Under the pieces are notes generated by a model that worked only from the letters and a program-made list of their open reading frames with translations, searched no databases and was not told the DNA's origin. 64,000 nt of DNA from Pararge aegeria (lineage: Eukaryota; Arthropoda; Insecta; Lepidoptera; Nymphalidae). Below, in pieces: positions 32,720-44,099 of the stretch (its first letter is position 1; every line of letters starts with the position of its first letter). The stretch lies in assembly GCF_905163445.1 (NCBI RefSeq), contig NC_053193.1, positions 2,728,001 through 2,792,000 of the forward strand. The letters run 5' to 3'. A program made the position numbers and the translations under genes.

Positions 32720-32990
32720 CTCTCGACTGCAATCTCACCTGATGGTAAGTGATGTTGCAGTCTAAAATGGTAGCGGGCTAAACTGTTGGTGAGTATGACA
32801 ATTATCCAATCGGTTTTTACGCGACACCGTACCGGACATCTTAGCGACACGTCTTCGTCGGTAGGATAGTAACTAACTACGTCCAAACCGGAGACAATTC
32901 AGAAATTATAAATTCCCAAATTGTCCCTGCTGGGAATCGAACCCGGGGCCTCCTACTTTCATTCACATGGCTCACTGTTGCTACAGGGAG
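32720..32990 (-). mobile_element. SINE S3, near full length
   Basis: GACTGCAATCTCACCTGATG to GGGAATCGAACCCGGGGCC (B box in reverse). The outermost head is diverged. Confidence 0.83.
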
Positions 32991-33159
32991 TACTTACTTA
33001 ACATTATATTTATGATTGTATCTAATGAAACAATTATATAGCCTAGTACAGCCTTCTAGTGAGATAACAATAATTTAAAGCGAACATTTAGTAGGTATGA
33101 ACTGTCACGGCAACGGTAATATTATTCTTGAGTGACGTGCCAAATTATAAATTGTAATG

Positions 33160-33295
33160 GATCGACGTGACGTTTATATAAAATGCTTTATTACTGTCAG
33201 GCTGTCGGAGTTTAACGTTTTTAATCAAGAAAAATATAAATACAATCCTCTTTATGTTAAATAAATGGATAAATGGGTTTAATCATTATTGATAA
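33160..33295 (+). repeat. Local repeat pair, second copy
   Basis: GGATCGACGTGACGTTTATA, CAAGAAAAATATAAATAC, AATCATTATTGATAAT; has about 40 extra bases relative to 31675-31770. Confidence 0.6.
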
Positions 33296-33714
33296 TACTA
33301 ACATAATGATTGTAATGATTAAATGAACGGGAACGATTCAAATCGATCAGTAAAAAAATACAATAATCGTTCAATAACAAACTTTCATTTAATGTCAATT
33401 TAAATATCTCGTTAACGACTCCCGTGTCTTACACGTTGATAATAAAAAGATCTTTATTGATAAATTAAAAATTTAGCGAACACCCTGACAACATAGTATA
33501 TATTATTCTACAAGTAAAGCCCTTTCATCTGATACCTATATTGAGGGAGTTCTGAAAGAAAATATAATGGCGGCCATTCGTAATTTTCCCCCCACCGCTT
33601 ATATTTTATATCCTTAGCACAGACTATATAAAATGTTCATCAGAACTAGACAACGCGTCAAGTGATGATAAACAGACTATACCTTCATTCTTATTATTAT
33701 AACAGGTTTCATAT

Positions 33715-33858
33715 TAATAACAGGTTTGCGACAATCTTGCAATCACTGCTGTCAAACGTATCTTTTGTTTATTTATTGTATGGAAAAGTGACGTTTGACA
33801 GCAGTGATTGCAAGATATACGCCTGTCGCAAACCTGTTGCGAGATACGTAATCACCCT
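33715..33858. mobile_element. Fold-back MITE, relative of 40594-40843
   Basis: Two inverted arms share AACAGGTTTGCGACA and CAATCACTGCTGTCAAACGT, around a centre of TTTATTTATTG. The right end GCGAGATACGTAATCACCC matches the terminal sequence of the 40-kb copy; the left terminus is lost. Confidence 0.7.
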
Positions 33859-33968
33859 GACGTATGCTTTGCAACGTGCTAGCAACCTTGTCATCATCAA
33901 ATATCACAAGTGGTAAACTAATTTCCACGCACTTTGTTCATTTTGCATTCAGTGCGACACATGACATC

Positions 33969-34053
33969 AGTCTTTAAAATTAGAGATGTATTATCTGCAA
34001 ACACTACAATGTCACAAGTGCCATTGACATGGTGTAGCAGATCATTTAGAAAC
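33969..34053 (-). pseudogene. Internal fragment of the LINE RT domain
   Basis: About 85 bp matching the RT catalytic region of the 23-kb LINE (compare 24172-24260), including a mutated FADD box. Neither the ORF2 end nor the 3' UTR follows, so it is a remnant cut on both sides rather than a simple 5'-truncated insertion. Confidence 0.75.
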
Positions 34054-35234
34054 ACTTTGACTACCTAACTGGCTCAACGTAGAGCGCCGTTTTAAATTCG
34101 TGATCTTGAATTGTCTTTGCTGTCATTTGATTCATGTACGGAACATAAATGGTATAAATTAATTGAGTAAAAATAAATATATTTGAACAAGAAATGAACG
34201 GAAACATTTTAATAATTAGTGACAACAAAAAAAAGTAACAATCAACAAAATCCTCTCCTAAAGGATAGGTATGTCTTATGATCAACAATATATAAACTTG
34301 AAACTTTATGCAGAAGTGCATAAAATTGAGATTTAGTCCGCCTACACATAGGCTATAAGAGCAAGTGAATTAAAAACATCGTTTCGAGTAAACAATGTTT
34401 TTCTTATAGTAACATTAATAAACACCTTAGAATAAACACCTTTTTTGTTTTCACGTGACAACGTCTCATAAATCGATAAAAGCCGGCTGGACGCACGAAA
34501 AAGAATGACTCATTGTCACGTTCCCTCTGAGCTGAGCGTGCTGCGCTCGATCGGCCTAAGTGTTTGGCTTGTGACCCATCTATCTTTCTCTTTTACTCAG
34601 ATGCACGTTGTCGCTTAAAACTATTGTGCGTCGACCGAATTTACGGACAATCAATTTTTTCAATATGATTTCATTCGAGGTCGTTCTCGAAACGGGACAT
34701 TTTCAAGCCCGTCGATCGTAATTAAACTGTCCATTAGCGTTAAATGTCACGCCGTTGTTAATAACAACCACTTTCACCGCTGTTCATAATGGATTGGCGC
34801 TTCTGCGGAAAGCTTTTAGCTTTTAAACTATCGTGTTTCCGTTTTCATTGACTTGGAGTTTTTTTTTTTTATAAATCAAGTATCGTAGTTCAGTATGCAT
34901 CAAGCTTTTCCAGCAGATCGCAGCAGTTAAAGAAATCTGGCAGAAAATGTATGAACTCTCTTAAATAAAATTATGGCGGCCAATATACAAAAATAATCTG
35001 AGTGACCAAAAACTGAGTACGCCCTTATGTACGTTTGTATATATCTACAGTTTGTCAAGTCTTGCCCCCTTTATACCTCAACTCAAACTTAAGTCTTAAG
35101 CCAGTAGGAAGTATCCTCTTGGCATTCAAGTCTAAATACAAAGAGTAATGTAGTGTATCGCTTATGAACTTACACAAAATATACATATGGAAAAAACTGG
35201 CACAACTGGTCGTGTTGGGTATTTATTAACGGAC
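34054..35234. other. No gene seen; less AT-rich island
   Basis: 34440-34830 is richer in GC than its surroundings (GAGCTGAGCGTGCTGCGCTC) and shares nothing obvious with the rest of the window. Could be an older transposon or a conserved non-coding segment. Confidence 0.5.
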
Positions 35235-35705
35235 CAAGAAAATGGCCTACCTGATGGTAAGTGGAAAATCATCACCTATATACAGCAACACTTCACAGAG
35301 TATGCAAGAAGCACGTCCTGCAACATGCCGCCATTCTGTCCATCAATTCGAGGCGTAAGTGTTAAGCCTCATGTGTCTGTACGGCCGATTGGGACAGTGG
35401 GCAGCGACCCTGCTTTCTGAGTTCAAGGCCGTGGGTTCGATTCCCATAACTGGACATTATTTGTGTGACGAACTTGAATGTTTTTTAGTGTCTGGTTGTT
35501 TATCTATATATTATAAGTATTTACGTATATAATTCATAAAAAATATTCATCAGCCATCTTAGTACCCATAACACAAGCTGCGCTTACTTTGGGGCTAGAT
35601 GGCGATGTGTGTGTTGTCGTAGTATATTTATTTATTATTTATTTATATTTAATTATACTGGCAACCAAGCTATTCAGACCGGAACACAGCATTGCAACAA
35701 TAAGC
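35235..35705 (+). mobile_element. Repeat S4 split by SINE S1
   Basis: S4 runs to TTAAGCCTCATGTGTCTGTA at 35380 and resumes about 35655 with ACTGGCAACCAAGCTATTCA and GACCGGAACACAGCATTGC. Confidence 0.8.
35381..35650 (+). mobile_element. SINE S1 nested in S4
   Basis: Full-length S1: CGGCCGATTGGGACAGTGGG head, B box GGTTCGATTCCC, GGGGCTAGATGGCGATGTGT, TTTA tail. Confidence 0.9.
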
Positions 35706-36085
35706 GTGCAAGGTTTTTTATCCCAGAAAATAAACGGTTCCTACGGGATTTGTAGAAAACCGTAATAAACAAGGACGAAAATGATCAATAGCTAGCTAGC
35801 TATAACAATAAAACCAAAGAGAATACTTATAATTTCACCGTTCGACAACATTCGAAAAAATGTCTGGACGAAAAATCAACGCAAATAAATTGAGGAAATC
35901 AAATGATCCGCCGCTTCCCCCTCATAGGGATTCGGATGATTGACGCGGACGTAATAATATCCTTTACGTTATGAGTGATACTTGTGTTTCCCACCAATCA
36001 TATTTTCCTTTTGTTTTTTTTTTGGGTTTTGTTTGGCGAAGATAATATCTGCATGGTATAACTCCCAATATAAGATGAACTATTA

Positions 36086-36256
36086 CTTAAGCATAGATCA
36101 ACGGGTACATACCACGATAATATTTTGAATTTGTCGATATTTCGACCCAGTTGCGACAGTTGGAGTCCCGTCGTGACCACGATCCATGCAACTGGGTCGA
36201 AATATCAACAAATTCAAAATATTATCGTGGTATGTACCCGTTGATCTATGCTTAAG
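36086..36256. mobile_element. Fold-back element with 69-bp arms
   Basis: Arms 36086-36154 and 36188-36256 are inverted copies with one mismatch seen, around a 33-base spacer (36155-36187). A diverged relative lies at 49065-49275. No target duplication identified. Confidence 0.75.
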
Positions 36257-36309
36257 AAATGTTGTTTAACCACGAAAAGTAGTTTTTGATAGACAAGAAA
36301 ACTTGTTTT

Positions 36310-36420
36310 ATTTATTCCACTACAAGCTAGCCTAGTTAGGGAGTATGGTAGTCATACCCCTAATCGGTTTCCACGCGACACCGCACCGGAACACTATATC
36401 GCTTCGCGGCATATCTTTTT
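36310..36420 (-). mobile_element. SINE S3 fragment
   Basis: CACTACAAGCTAGCCTAGTT, ATCGGTTTCCACGCGACACC, TATCGCTTCGCGGCA in minus orientation. Confidence 0.75.
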
Positions 36421-36748
36421 TTCGATGTTTTTTTCTCGATTTACTAAGTAAGTAAACCCAGTTAGTGTCTTAAATTCAGGTTTAATTCAGTTAGTATTAA
36501 AGTTATTTGGAGAGGGAATAGCCCCTAGACTGATAGGGTATAACGGTACTCATAATATTAAAAACTTTTGTTACAAAAGTTTTTCCAGATTTTAATATTT
36601 TATTTAAATAATTTAAACAGATTAAAAACGCATTTATCGATTTATCTGAAGCGTTGATAGCGCTCTCTCTCTCAGTGTAATAAATAATAAAAAATAATAA
36701 TATAAATATTAATAATCGTTGAATAATTTTCCTGTATATATTTTTTTT

Positions 36749-36980
36749 TTATTTAGGTTATACGACAATACACACATCTCCATGTAGTCCCAAAGTAAGC
36801 GTACCTTGTGTTATGGGTACTAAGATAACTGATGAATAATGTACATAAATACTTGTAATATACATATAAACGCCCAGACACTAAAAAACATTCATGTTCA
36901 TTACACAAACAGTCCAAGTTGCGGAAATCGAACCCACGGCCTTGGACTCAGACAGTATGCCACTGTGCCAATTGGCTGTC
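36749..36980 (-). mobile_element. SINE S1
   Basis: Tail (TTTATTTAGG side) at 36749, head with TGCCAATTGGCTGTC at 36980. One short internal deletion. Confidence 0.85.
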
Positions 36981-37739
36981 CGGTTGAGGAAGGCTGACTA
37001 CTAAAACACAGTTTATCCAAGTTCTAATAAAAAATGAACAGTTGGATTGTTTTACGCTAATTACAAATAGGTATTTGTGATGTAAAATGTACCTAATAAC
37101 TATACCCTTTTAAAAATGTATGTAACAACGTTTTTTTTTTCATCTGAATAATTTGTTTAGTTTTTAAATATTTGTAGTCACTATGAATTTTTAAATTAAA
37201 TAATTCAACGAGTTAGTTTGGCCATCCAAAGGGGCAATGCTGCCAGCATCTTAGGAACTGTGCAGATGTGATTTTATTTCGTTTTAAATAGTTTATTTTA
37301 GGTTATATTTATAAAACAATTATTTTAAAGAATAAATGGACGAATACTTTAAATAAACTAACCGTTTCTCATAATTAAGTATAAAAAAAAATTAAATAAA
37401 TAAAAAAAAAAGGACCGTTTTCTTAACGAATGAAACTTGTATCAGAGCCAGGTATCTCCTTTCTCGGGCCAAGTTCATAAACTCAGAGAGGTAACAACTG
37501 GCCGGTAAAGAGACAAATGGCAGGAATGATAGCGGCCGAGCACAATGAATAAAGGGACGGCGTAAAGCGGAAATAAATTAATATAAAGACGTCTACCAGT
37601 GGCTTCGACCTGCCACTCAATTAATTACCGTTCGCCATACCAATTAATTTATTATTTAAAAGTCATCATTAGCGACACAATACACTGGAATGTCAATATG
37701 AATATAAAAAAAAGTCTTTCAGTGTCTGTAATACCTCGT
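36981..37739. other. No gene seen
   Basis: AT-rich; unassigned. Confidence 0.55.
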
Positions 37740-37865
37740 ACTTCATCATATCAAGCCCAAGGCCCACTACAGGGCACCGGTTTCCTTCCAAAATGAGAAG
37801 GGCGATAATGCCGTAGTCCACCACGCTGCCTCAGTACGGATTGGTGGACTCCAAACGCCTTTGAC
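37740..37865 (-). mobile_element. SINE S2, 3' part
   Basis: CCCACTACAGGGCACCGGTT and ATTGGTGGACTCCAAACGCC on the plus strand, minus orientation. Confidence 0.78.
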
Positions 37866-38109
37866 AATTCACTGGAATATTTGTTGAAAAATTTGTTAAA
37901 AAAAAACTAGTTTAAACTAGTTTACCTAAAATAATTGTAAATACATATCATTTCATATCTATTAGGGAAAGTCCCTAAGTACCTTACTGGAATTAATCTT
38001 GGAAAGGCAGCGTTACTAAAATGATTGACTATGACATTGTAAGGCTGCAGGTATTATCAACCAACAGGAGACTTATATTTCTTCTTTTTTTTAAGGAAAA
38101 TTCAGAAAT

Positions 38110-38345
38110 GGGTGTCTTTTTGTGAGTCGGAAAATATTGTGATAATTGTCCGAATATGGTCTAGTTGGAAGCTTCTGCCGTGGCCTTTACACCACCCTAC
38201 CGACAAAGTTGTGCCGCTAAGCGATTTAGCGTTCCAGTACGATGTCGCATAGAAACCAATTAAGGGTATATATTTAATATTACTACCATACCCCTTTAGG
38301 TTAGCTTTTCAGCAGCTGCAATCAGGGGCTAACTTGTAGTGAAAC
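38110..38345 (+). mobile_element. SINE S3, 3' two thirds
   Basis: CACCACCCTACCGACAAAG, CTAAGCGATTTAGCGTTCCA, GGGGCTAACTTGTAGTG in plus orientation. Confidence 0.8.
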
Positions 38346-38764
38346 AAAAAGAAAATAGAAAAATCCTAACCATACATACCTATGTACCTATATATTTCTG
38401 AAAGTTAATTAAGAACTTTATTAAATAATACTTTTTAGTAGGTCTACACAAAATTTTAAACGCCTAAGAAAATTTAATCCTTAAAGGTATTGAGAGAAAA
38501 GAAAAATATATAAAGAGCGAAACCCATCCACGGTCAATGCACAGCTAAGAAATAAACATAATTTATTCATATAAAAAGGGTGAAATAAATATTATTTATT
38601 ATTTTATTTGCAGCGTCTACTACCATAATGATTCTTTAGCCTTTTTTCTAAACAAAAGTGGTATTTCAATAAACCTGCGGGCGGCTTTATGAGAAATAAA
38701 GTACTTTATAAGTGGCTGTTGCACGTAACATCGCCCGCGTTGTGTCGGTTTAAAAAAAAAAAAA
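38346..38764. other. No gene seen
   Basis: AT-rich; ends in an A-rich run. Confidence 0.55.
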
Positions 38765-38970
38765 AAAAAACTATTCGTTATCTGTCTATAAGAAGAATTT
38801 TGGTTACTTGGTGCAAAATTGATGAATTTCTTAATGACAACATTGCTTGCAAGACTGTTCCGCTTTCATCTCACACAACATAGAAAAATGATTGTTAACG
38901 TCTAAAATTATGTTTGAAAACCACCGGCTTCGACTTCTAATCTGTCTTTCGAACTGGTGGTAGCGTCTGT
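38765..38970 (+). mobile_element. Degraded LINE 3' end, same family
   Basis: Matches the ORF2 tail (GATGAATTTCTTAATGACAA) and the 3' UTR of the 23-kb LINE. It follows an A-rich run at 38751-38770. Confidence 0.75.
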
Positions 38971-39062
38971 TTTATGTAGTACCACCATGTTTGTTTCTGC
39001 CGCTAAGGAGCATTAATGCAATGTATACCGGTCTGAAGGGCGTACGTGCCGCTGTAATAACA
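38970..39062 (-). mobile_element. Repeat S4 fragment
   Basis: TACCACCATGTTTGTTTCTG, ATACCGGTCTGAAGGGCGTA in reverse orientation. Confidence 0.65.
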
Positions 39063-39084
39063 CTCCATTACTAACTACTTACGC

Positions 39085-39320
39085 TATTTACTTTCTGAGC
39101 CCAGGGCCGTGGGTTCGATTCCCACTACTAAAAAAAAAATGTTTGTGTGATGAGCATGAATATTTTTCAGTGTCTGTGTGTTTATATGTATATTCTAAGT
39201 ATTTATGTATGTTTTTCATAAAAATATTCATCAGTCATCTCAGTACCCATAACACAAGCTGCGCTTACGTTGGGGCTATGGCGATGTGTAATACACGTTG
39301 TATATTTATTTATTTATTGC
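39085..39320 (+). mobile_element. SINE S1, head truncated
   Basis: Begins at TACTTTCTGAGCCC; B box GGTTCGATTCCC, conserved middle, TTTA tail. Confidence 0.85.
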
Positions 39321-39867
39321 TTGAACCAAACATAGGTAACCAACAAAAGACAATATTCAATATTCGTATAATTTATGGGTTTTTAATACCCTGTGTGTGT
39401 TCATCACTTCCGTGATAGTTGCCTAGAAAGCAGCATTGGAGCAGTGTGGTGGGTCTATGCTCTATAACCGTATCTTCTACGAGAGGAGTCGCCCGTACCC
39501 AGAAGTGGAATGCTGATGTGACTGATTTTATCTGGCTGATAAAATAATAAAATAACGAATATAAATAAGGGATTTCATATCCAAAAAGAAAAATATCTAC
39601 AAACAACACAAAGCCAAGAAATATACTCAATAAAATACGAGAAACAATCAAATATCGGAACCGCTGGCTATGACAGCGTCGTTTCTTGCAATGGATTGAG
39701 ATTAGTAAACACTACAGTTATTTCTAGGGGCGGGGGAATTGTATTTCGTGAATCGGAATCGTTTGATGCAGATACTAATTTATGAATTACTGGGTTAAGC
39801 CAAAGGGCCTTTATTCTATTAAAGGCATTGATTTATATTACATATTAATCCTCACTAATATCTTCAC
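39321..39867. other. No gene seen
   Basis: Unassigned sequence without recognisable frames or element ends. Confidence 0.55.
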
Positions 39868-40215
39868 GAAGCGGTGATAGCCCCGTGGGTAGAATTTCGA
39901 CTTCACTTTCCGAGGCCAAGTTCGAATCCCAGCGCTTACTTTTAACTTTTCCAAGTTTAAATGCGTTTTAAACTATTAAAACATCACTTTCTTCAACGGT
40001 GAAGGAAAACATCATGAGGAAATCTTAATGCCTGAGCGTTGGCCATTATGTTCCCAGAGATTTGTGGACTCCACCAATATACTGGACTATGGCCTTAACC
40101 TCTTCTCATTGTGGGATAAGACCCATGCCTAGTTGTGGGAACTAAGTTTGACCTCGGCACGCACCTCTAACTCTTCGAAGTTATGTGTGTTTTAAGCAAT
40201 TCAATATAGGATACT
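39868..40215 (+). mobile_element. SINE S2, full copy plus a second head piece
   Basis: A full copy from CACGAAGCGGTGATAGCCCC to about 40145, then a second B-box side segment (GCACGCACCTCTAACTC, TTTTAAGCAATTCAAT) at 40150-40215, suggesting a tandem or nested copy. Confidence 0.78.
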
Positions 40216-40539
40216 TTAACGTGAGGGTCTAAACTCCTAACTCCCATCTTCAAAGAAACCATGATAGGATACTATTATGTATAAATAATACGATATTGCA
40301 TAGTAACACGTTTATTGAGCTAGGTAGCAAAACTTGACAGTCTATACATGTGTTAATTAAACTACCCACTTGGTTTTACTTTTGTTAAGAAAAGGTAAAC
40401 AAATGATGTAGATACTTATATATGACAGACCTTTCCCCCAAGTATGTCATATAAATTAACTAAAGTTTAACAATTTAAAACAAGAAATCCACAGCACACT
40501 ATTAAAAATATAACAGATAGTGACCACAACAAATCGCTA

Positions 40540-40900
40540 GATATATCCATAATGTTCTCAAGAGCCTGTAAAGTCTACCAATCCGCTGGGTTATTACGTA
40601 TCTCGCGACAGGCTTGCGACAGTCGTAAATCTTGCAACTACTGCTGTCAAACGTCAGTTTTCCGTACATTAAATAAACAAATGTGACGTTTGACAAGTGC
40701 GGCAGGGTGATTACGAATCTCGCGACTGGATTGCGACAGGCGTAAAACTTGCAATCACTGCTGTCAAACGTCACTATTGTTTATTTAATGTACGGAAAAC
40801 TACGCGAGATTCGTTATCACCCTGCCGCCCTTGTCCACCATGGCGGACGGAGGCTTAAACCCTTCTTATTCTGAGAAGTGCCCGTACCCTGACGCGCAGT
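40540..40900 (+). mobile_element. SINE S2 split by a MITE
   Basis: Left part ends CTACCAATCCGC near 40590; right part resumes near 40845 with CCACCATGGCGGACGG and ends GTGCCCGTACCC. The MITE at 40594-40843 lies between. Confidence 0.75.
40594..40843. mobile_element. MITE with two tandem units, nested in SINE S2
   Basis: Ends are inverted: TTATTACGTATCTCGCGA at the left, GCGAGATTCGTTATCACCC at the right. Unit 1 (40594-40700) and unit 2 (about 40705-40810) both contain ATCTCGCGAC, GCGACAG and CTGCTGTCAAACGTCA. A relative lies at 33715-33858. No coding capacity. Confidence 0.7.
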
Positions 40901-40924
40901 AAATTTACTAATTCAGTAGTATTA

Positions 40925-41110
40925 TTAATAGTAGTAGAGCTTTTTGCCGCAGGATAAGTACTACCGGCATGCTTATATCTGCCGCCAAGCAGCATTGAAG
41001 AGCGTGGGTGCCGATGTAGGTGCAGGCACATGAGACTTAAAACCTACGTCTCAGGCTGATGGCCACAGGGAGGCAAGTTGCAGGACCTTGCATGTCTCTG
41101 TCATCAACTC
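40925..41110 (-). mobile_element. Repeat S4, near full length
   Basis: AGTAGTAGAGCTTTTTGCCG, ACTACCGGCATGCTTATATC, CAGGACCTTGCATGTCTCTG on the plus strand. Confidence 0.75.
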
Positions 41111-41130
41111 ACTCCTATGTCATATTTTAC

Positions 41131-41204
41131 ATGTAATGTACGCATCAAAAGTGCCATCTATGTGCCTATTTGAATAAAGAAATATTTGACTTTGACTTTG
41201 ACAT
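41131..41204 (+). mobile_element. Short LINE end with TTTGAC-type tail
   Basis: Carries GCATCAAAAGTGCC, GAATAAAGAAATAT and three TTTGAC units, the last 70 bp of the family at 7273-7850. Confidence 0.8.
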
Positions 41205-41527
41205 GCCCTGCGAAGTGTTGCACTTTTTATACACGATCGATTTTCGATTCACCATCAGCAGGGCTAGCTCAGGCAGGAGACAAAAATTTTATCCCTCAGG
41301 TATATCCCCAAAGCAAAGGAACAGGGAATAGAAAACGTTTACCCCCGTTTATTTATTTATTAAGGACACTAACAATATACATATTTACCATATACAGTAA
41401 TAAACTTGTACAGTATTTCACACATTCACTTATATGTATATCGATAACAAATAAAAAAATAATAATAATAATGACATGTAAACACAGCAAAAATAATCAT
41501 AAAGATGGAATAGGTGTTTTGTATGTA

Positions 41528-41710
41528 ATAATAGCTGTCCCAGCGAACTTCGTACCGCGGATCATTTTTTTTTGATGAATGTTACATTTTAATACTTATT
41601 ATCCTATTCCGGTGTAAGAGAAATCCAAAAAATCAAATATCATAAAAATTGGTCCAACCGTTCTTGAGTTATAAATGGTGTAACTAACACAACTCTCTTT
41701 TATATAATTA
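41528..41710 (-). mobile_element. Helitron-like relic
   Basis: AGCTGTCCCAGCGAACTTCG at one end and AAAATTGGTCCAACCGTTCT inside, segments of a common lepidopteran Helitron type. The CTAGT itself is not preserved. Confidence 0.5.
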
Positions 41711-41857
41711 AGATCTATCTTAAGGGATTGCACACCGATAGGTAAGCGATAAGCGGTTTTTAAAAATACCGGGTAAGTGTTGTGAAATATTTGGATGCCA
41801 GGTAATAATCGTGATATTACGTTGTATTCAGCACATATGCGGGCTATACACAAGTAA

Positions 41858-42266
41858 TCCCTACTAATATTATAAAAGTCAATGTAAGTTTGTTTGTTAC
41901 GCTTTCACGCAAAAAACTACTCAACCGATCCTCATGAAACTTTGTACACATTCTTGGAAGTGTTAGAAGTAATATAGAATACTTTTTATTCAGACATTAA
42001 GCTTAGTTCCTTTGGGAGAGGGGATGAAAGTTTAACACCATAACTCCGACTCCGAAATTATAACCAATTTAAATTTTTTTTTTTGTACTATAGAGGTTAT
42101 TATATATTAGGTATACATATATTTATATGTGTTTAATTTTGCCTAAACTTTATGTAGATCTGATGAATTTGGTTGGAAATAGAGATACAGAATACTTAAA
42201 TTTTTTTTAGAACTACAACTAAATGGAATGCCACATAAAAAAACAAAATCAAACGCAGACGAAGTC
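41858..42266 (+). mobile_element. Helitron H2, last bases lost at an RTE junction
   Basis: Same start as 47515-47937 and collinear until CGCAGACGAAGTC, where the RTE fragment begins in place of the terminal GCAACAGCTAGT. Confidence 0.75.
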
Positions 42267-42730
42267 ACCTCGTTGGGGGCCGACCAACACTGCGTTTACC
42301 TGTGCGGGGTCGCCATTCCAACATCATGGAACCCCAACGTCCATCGGTTCTCCGAGCTATGTGCCCCGCCCATTTCCACTTCAGCTTTGCAACTCGCTGA
42401 GCTATGTCGGTAACTCTGGTTCTTCTACGGATCTCCTCATTTCTGATTTGATCACGTAGAGATACTCCTGTAGCGGTCTCCACATTACATAACTAGATGG
42501 CGCTACAAAAATCCTGCATTGCGCTAGCGAAGTGTTCACTAAGAATGCCTATATATACAACTTCCAAAAATGAATATTCGGACCTCGGTCCCCGAGCACG
42601 ATCACCCGCTCGGAGGAAGATCTTCCTATTGTTACGGTCGAGCGTATCGCTATAGCTCCCGTACAGTGGTAACATTGCTCTTTCCATCGCCCGCTGATTG
42701 ATTCTGAGCCTTCTTATGAGGCCCATAGTA
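42267..42730 (-). pseudogene. RTE fragment interrupted by about 220 bp of foreign DNA
   Basis: On the minus strand 42730-42690 encodes MGLIRRLRINQRAMERAML, and 42471-42267 continues with GVSLRDQIRNEEIRRRTRV and the WAGHIARRTDGRW block. The two parts are adjacent in other RTE copies. The extreme 3' end (found at 57500-57640) is missing. Confidence 0.85.
42471..42690. mobile_element. Unidentified 220-bp insertion, candidate solo LTR
   Basis: Splits the RTE frame. On the minus strand it begins TGTTACCACT and ends CCGCTACA, an LTR-like TG...CA pair, and holds a TATATATA box near its middle. No target duplication is obvious, and no second copy is seen in the window. Confidence 0.4.
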
Positions 42731-44068
42731 ATAATATGCCTGTAGTAAATCGATAATTCCAATGAAACCTCTCTCATAGGGTTTCAGAGAGATCCCTTGA
42801 TTCAGAGTGTGCAGTAGAAAAACGTTAAAAAGATAAGAGCGATAATGATATTTCCAGTGAAGTCGCGTTTAGAAATCAGCATTAGTTAACACGATTCCGA
42901 TAGTCCAATCACAATCGCACGGTTTGTTCTGTCTTGCGTTGTTCGTTTAGATCGTTAAGGAAAATAGATCTCTATGCTCCTTCAAATAAATAAGCATTTC
43001 GAGTAGGCGGTTTGTTGCGATAATCGCTAACAGTTAATTTTAGGCCGCCCTACCCGCCTTTTGCAGTAGACTGACAATTAATCTTGTCATTAGTATTATT
43101 GATGTTTCTATAGCAACAGATCGATCCTACCCTCATTAGCTGTAAAGCGATCTTTAATTTAATACAGACTATTTATACTCTTTGACTTAAAAAAAAATAC
43201 AATATTTACTCACGCTTTTTAACTGAAACTAATAAAACTAAAGTAACGCTATTAGTGTAATTCTTTTCAAAAATGTGTCCTCTACAAACTTACATTCTTC
43301 GTCCCACCGTGTTGCATTGCCCGCTAGTTGCAAAACACCTACGCAGCATAGAAATATATTAAATAGCCAATGGCTTTCTTTGTAATTGTGCTATTAAAAG
43401 AGATCCTCAGTAATTAGGCCATTTTTTGTTTTAGATGCGATTGAAAAATTTAAATTGCGAGAGCGCGAAGCAAACAACGCGCGAACCATTTTGCCGCATT
43501 TTCAGGCCCCTATTTGAGAACCTCTGGATGAGACCAGAACGCAGAAATGTTTATCATCCTGTAAACTATAATCACATACTTAAAATCCAAAATTTCAAGT
43601 CTGCTGGTCATTAGGTTCCCAAGCTAAGCAAAAACAAAGTTTCGTATTTATGACGCTCACTCACTCATGATCGTCAAAATACGAGTAGAACTAGTACTTC
43701 CCATAAACTGAAAGCTGAAATTTCGTATTTCGTACAGAGTTAGGGTTTAATGGCCACGTTATGGGAAAACTATAAAAACTAGGATAAGAAGATTTGGAGT
43801 ACCTGGTGATCCTGATTAGAAAACACAAGAGCCCAACCAAATTATTACACAAATTATTCAACTTGGTAGGCCGCTTCATTTGATGTCAAAAATCGAAGGT
43901 CTAAAGTATCTGATAAATTGTACGTTTATATATACATATATAGTGTAGTTCTTACGAAAATATAGTACGAATGTTTATCTAAGTTATTTATTTTTATCGG
44001 CTACGCACGATTAGTACCTTTTCTTTTTTCCTATTGTTGTTTCTTTTGTGATTTGTTGCAATAAGTTT
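42731..44068. other. No gene seen
   Basis: Largest apparently unique block in the middle of the window. Segment 43440-43510 (GCGAGAGCGCGAAGCAAACA) is less AT-rich. No coding signal found. Confidence 0.5.
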
Positions 44069-44093
44069 TTCTATTCTATTCTATTCTATTCTA
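44069..44093. repeat. (TTCTA)n microsatellite
   Basis: About five consecutive TTCTA units. Confidence 0.9.
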
Positions 44094-44099
44094 AGTAAA

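Noticed and set aside
41186..41575. 129-codon plus-strand frame
   Set aside because: Runs from a LINE tail into AT-rich sequence and a Helitron relic; no coherent protein signal.
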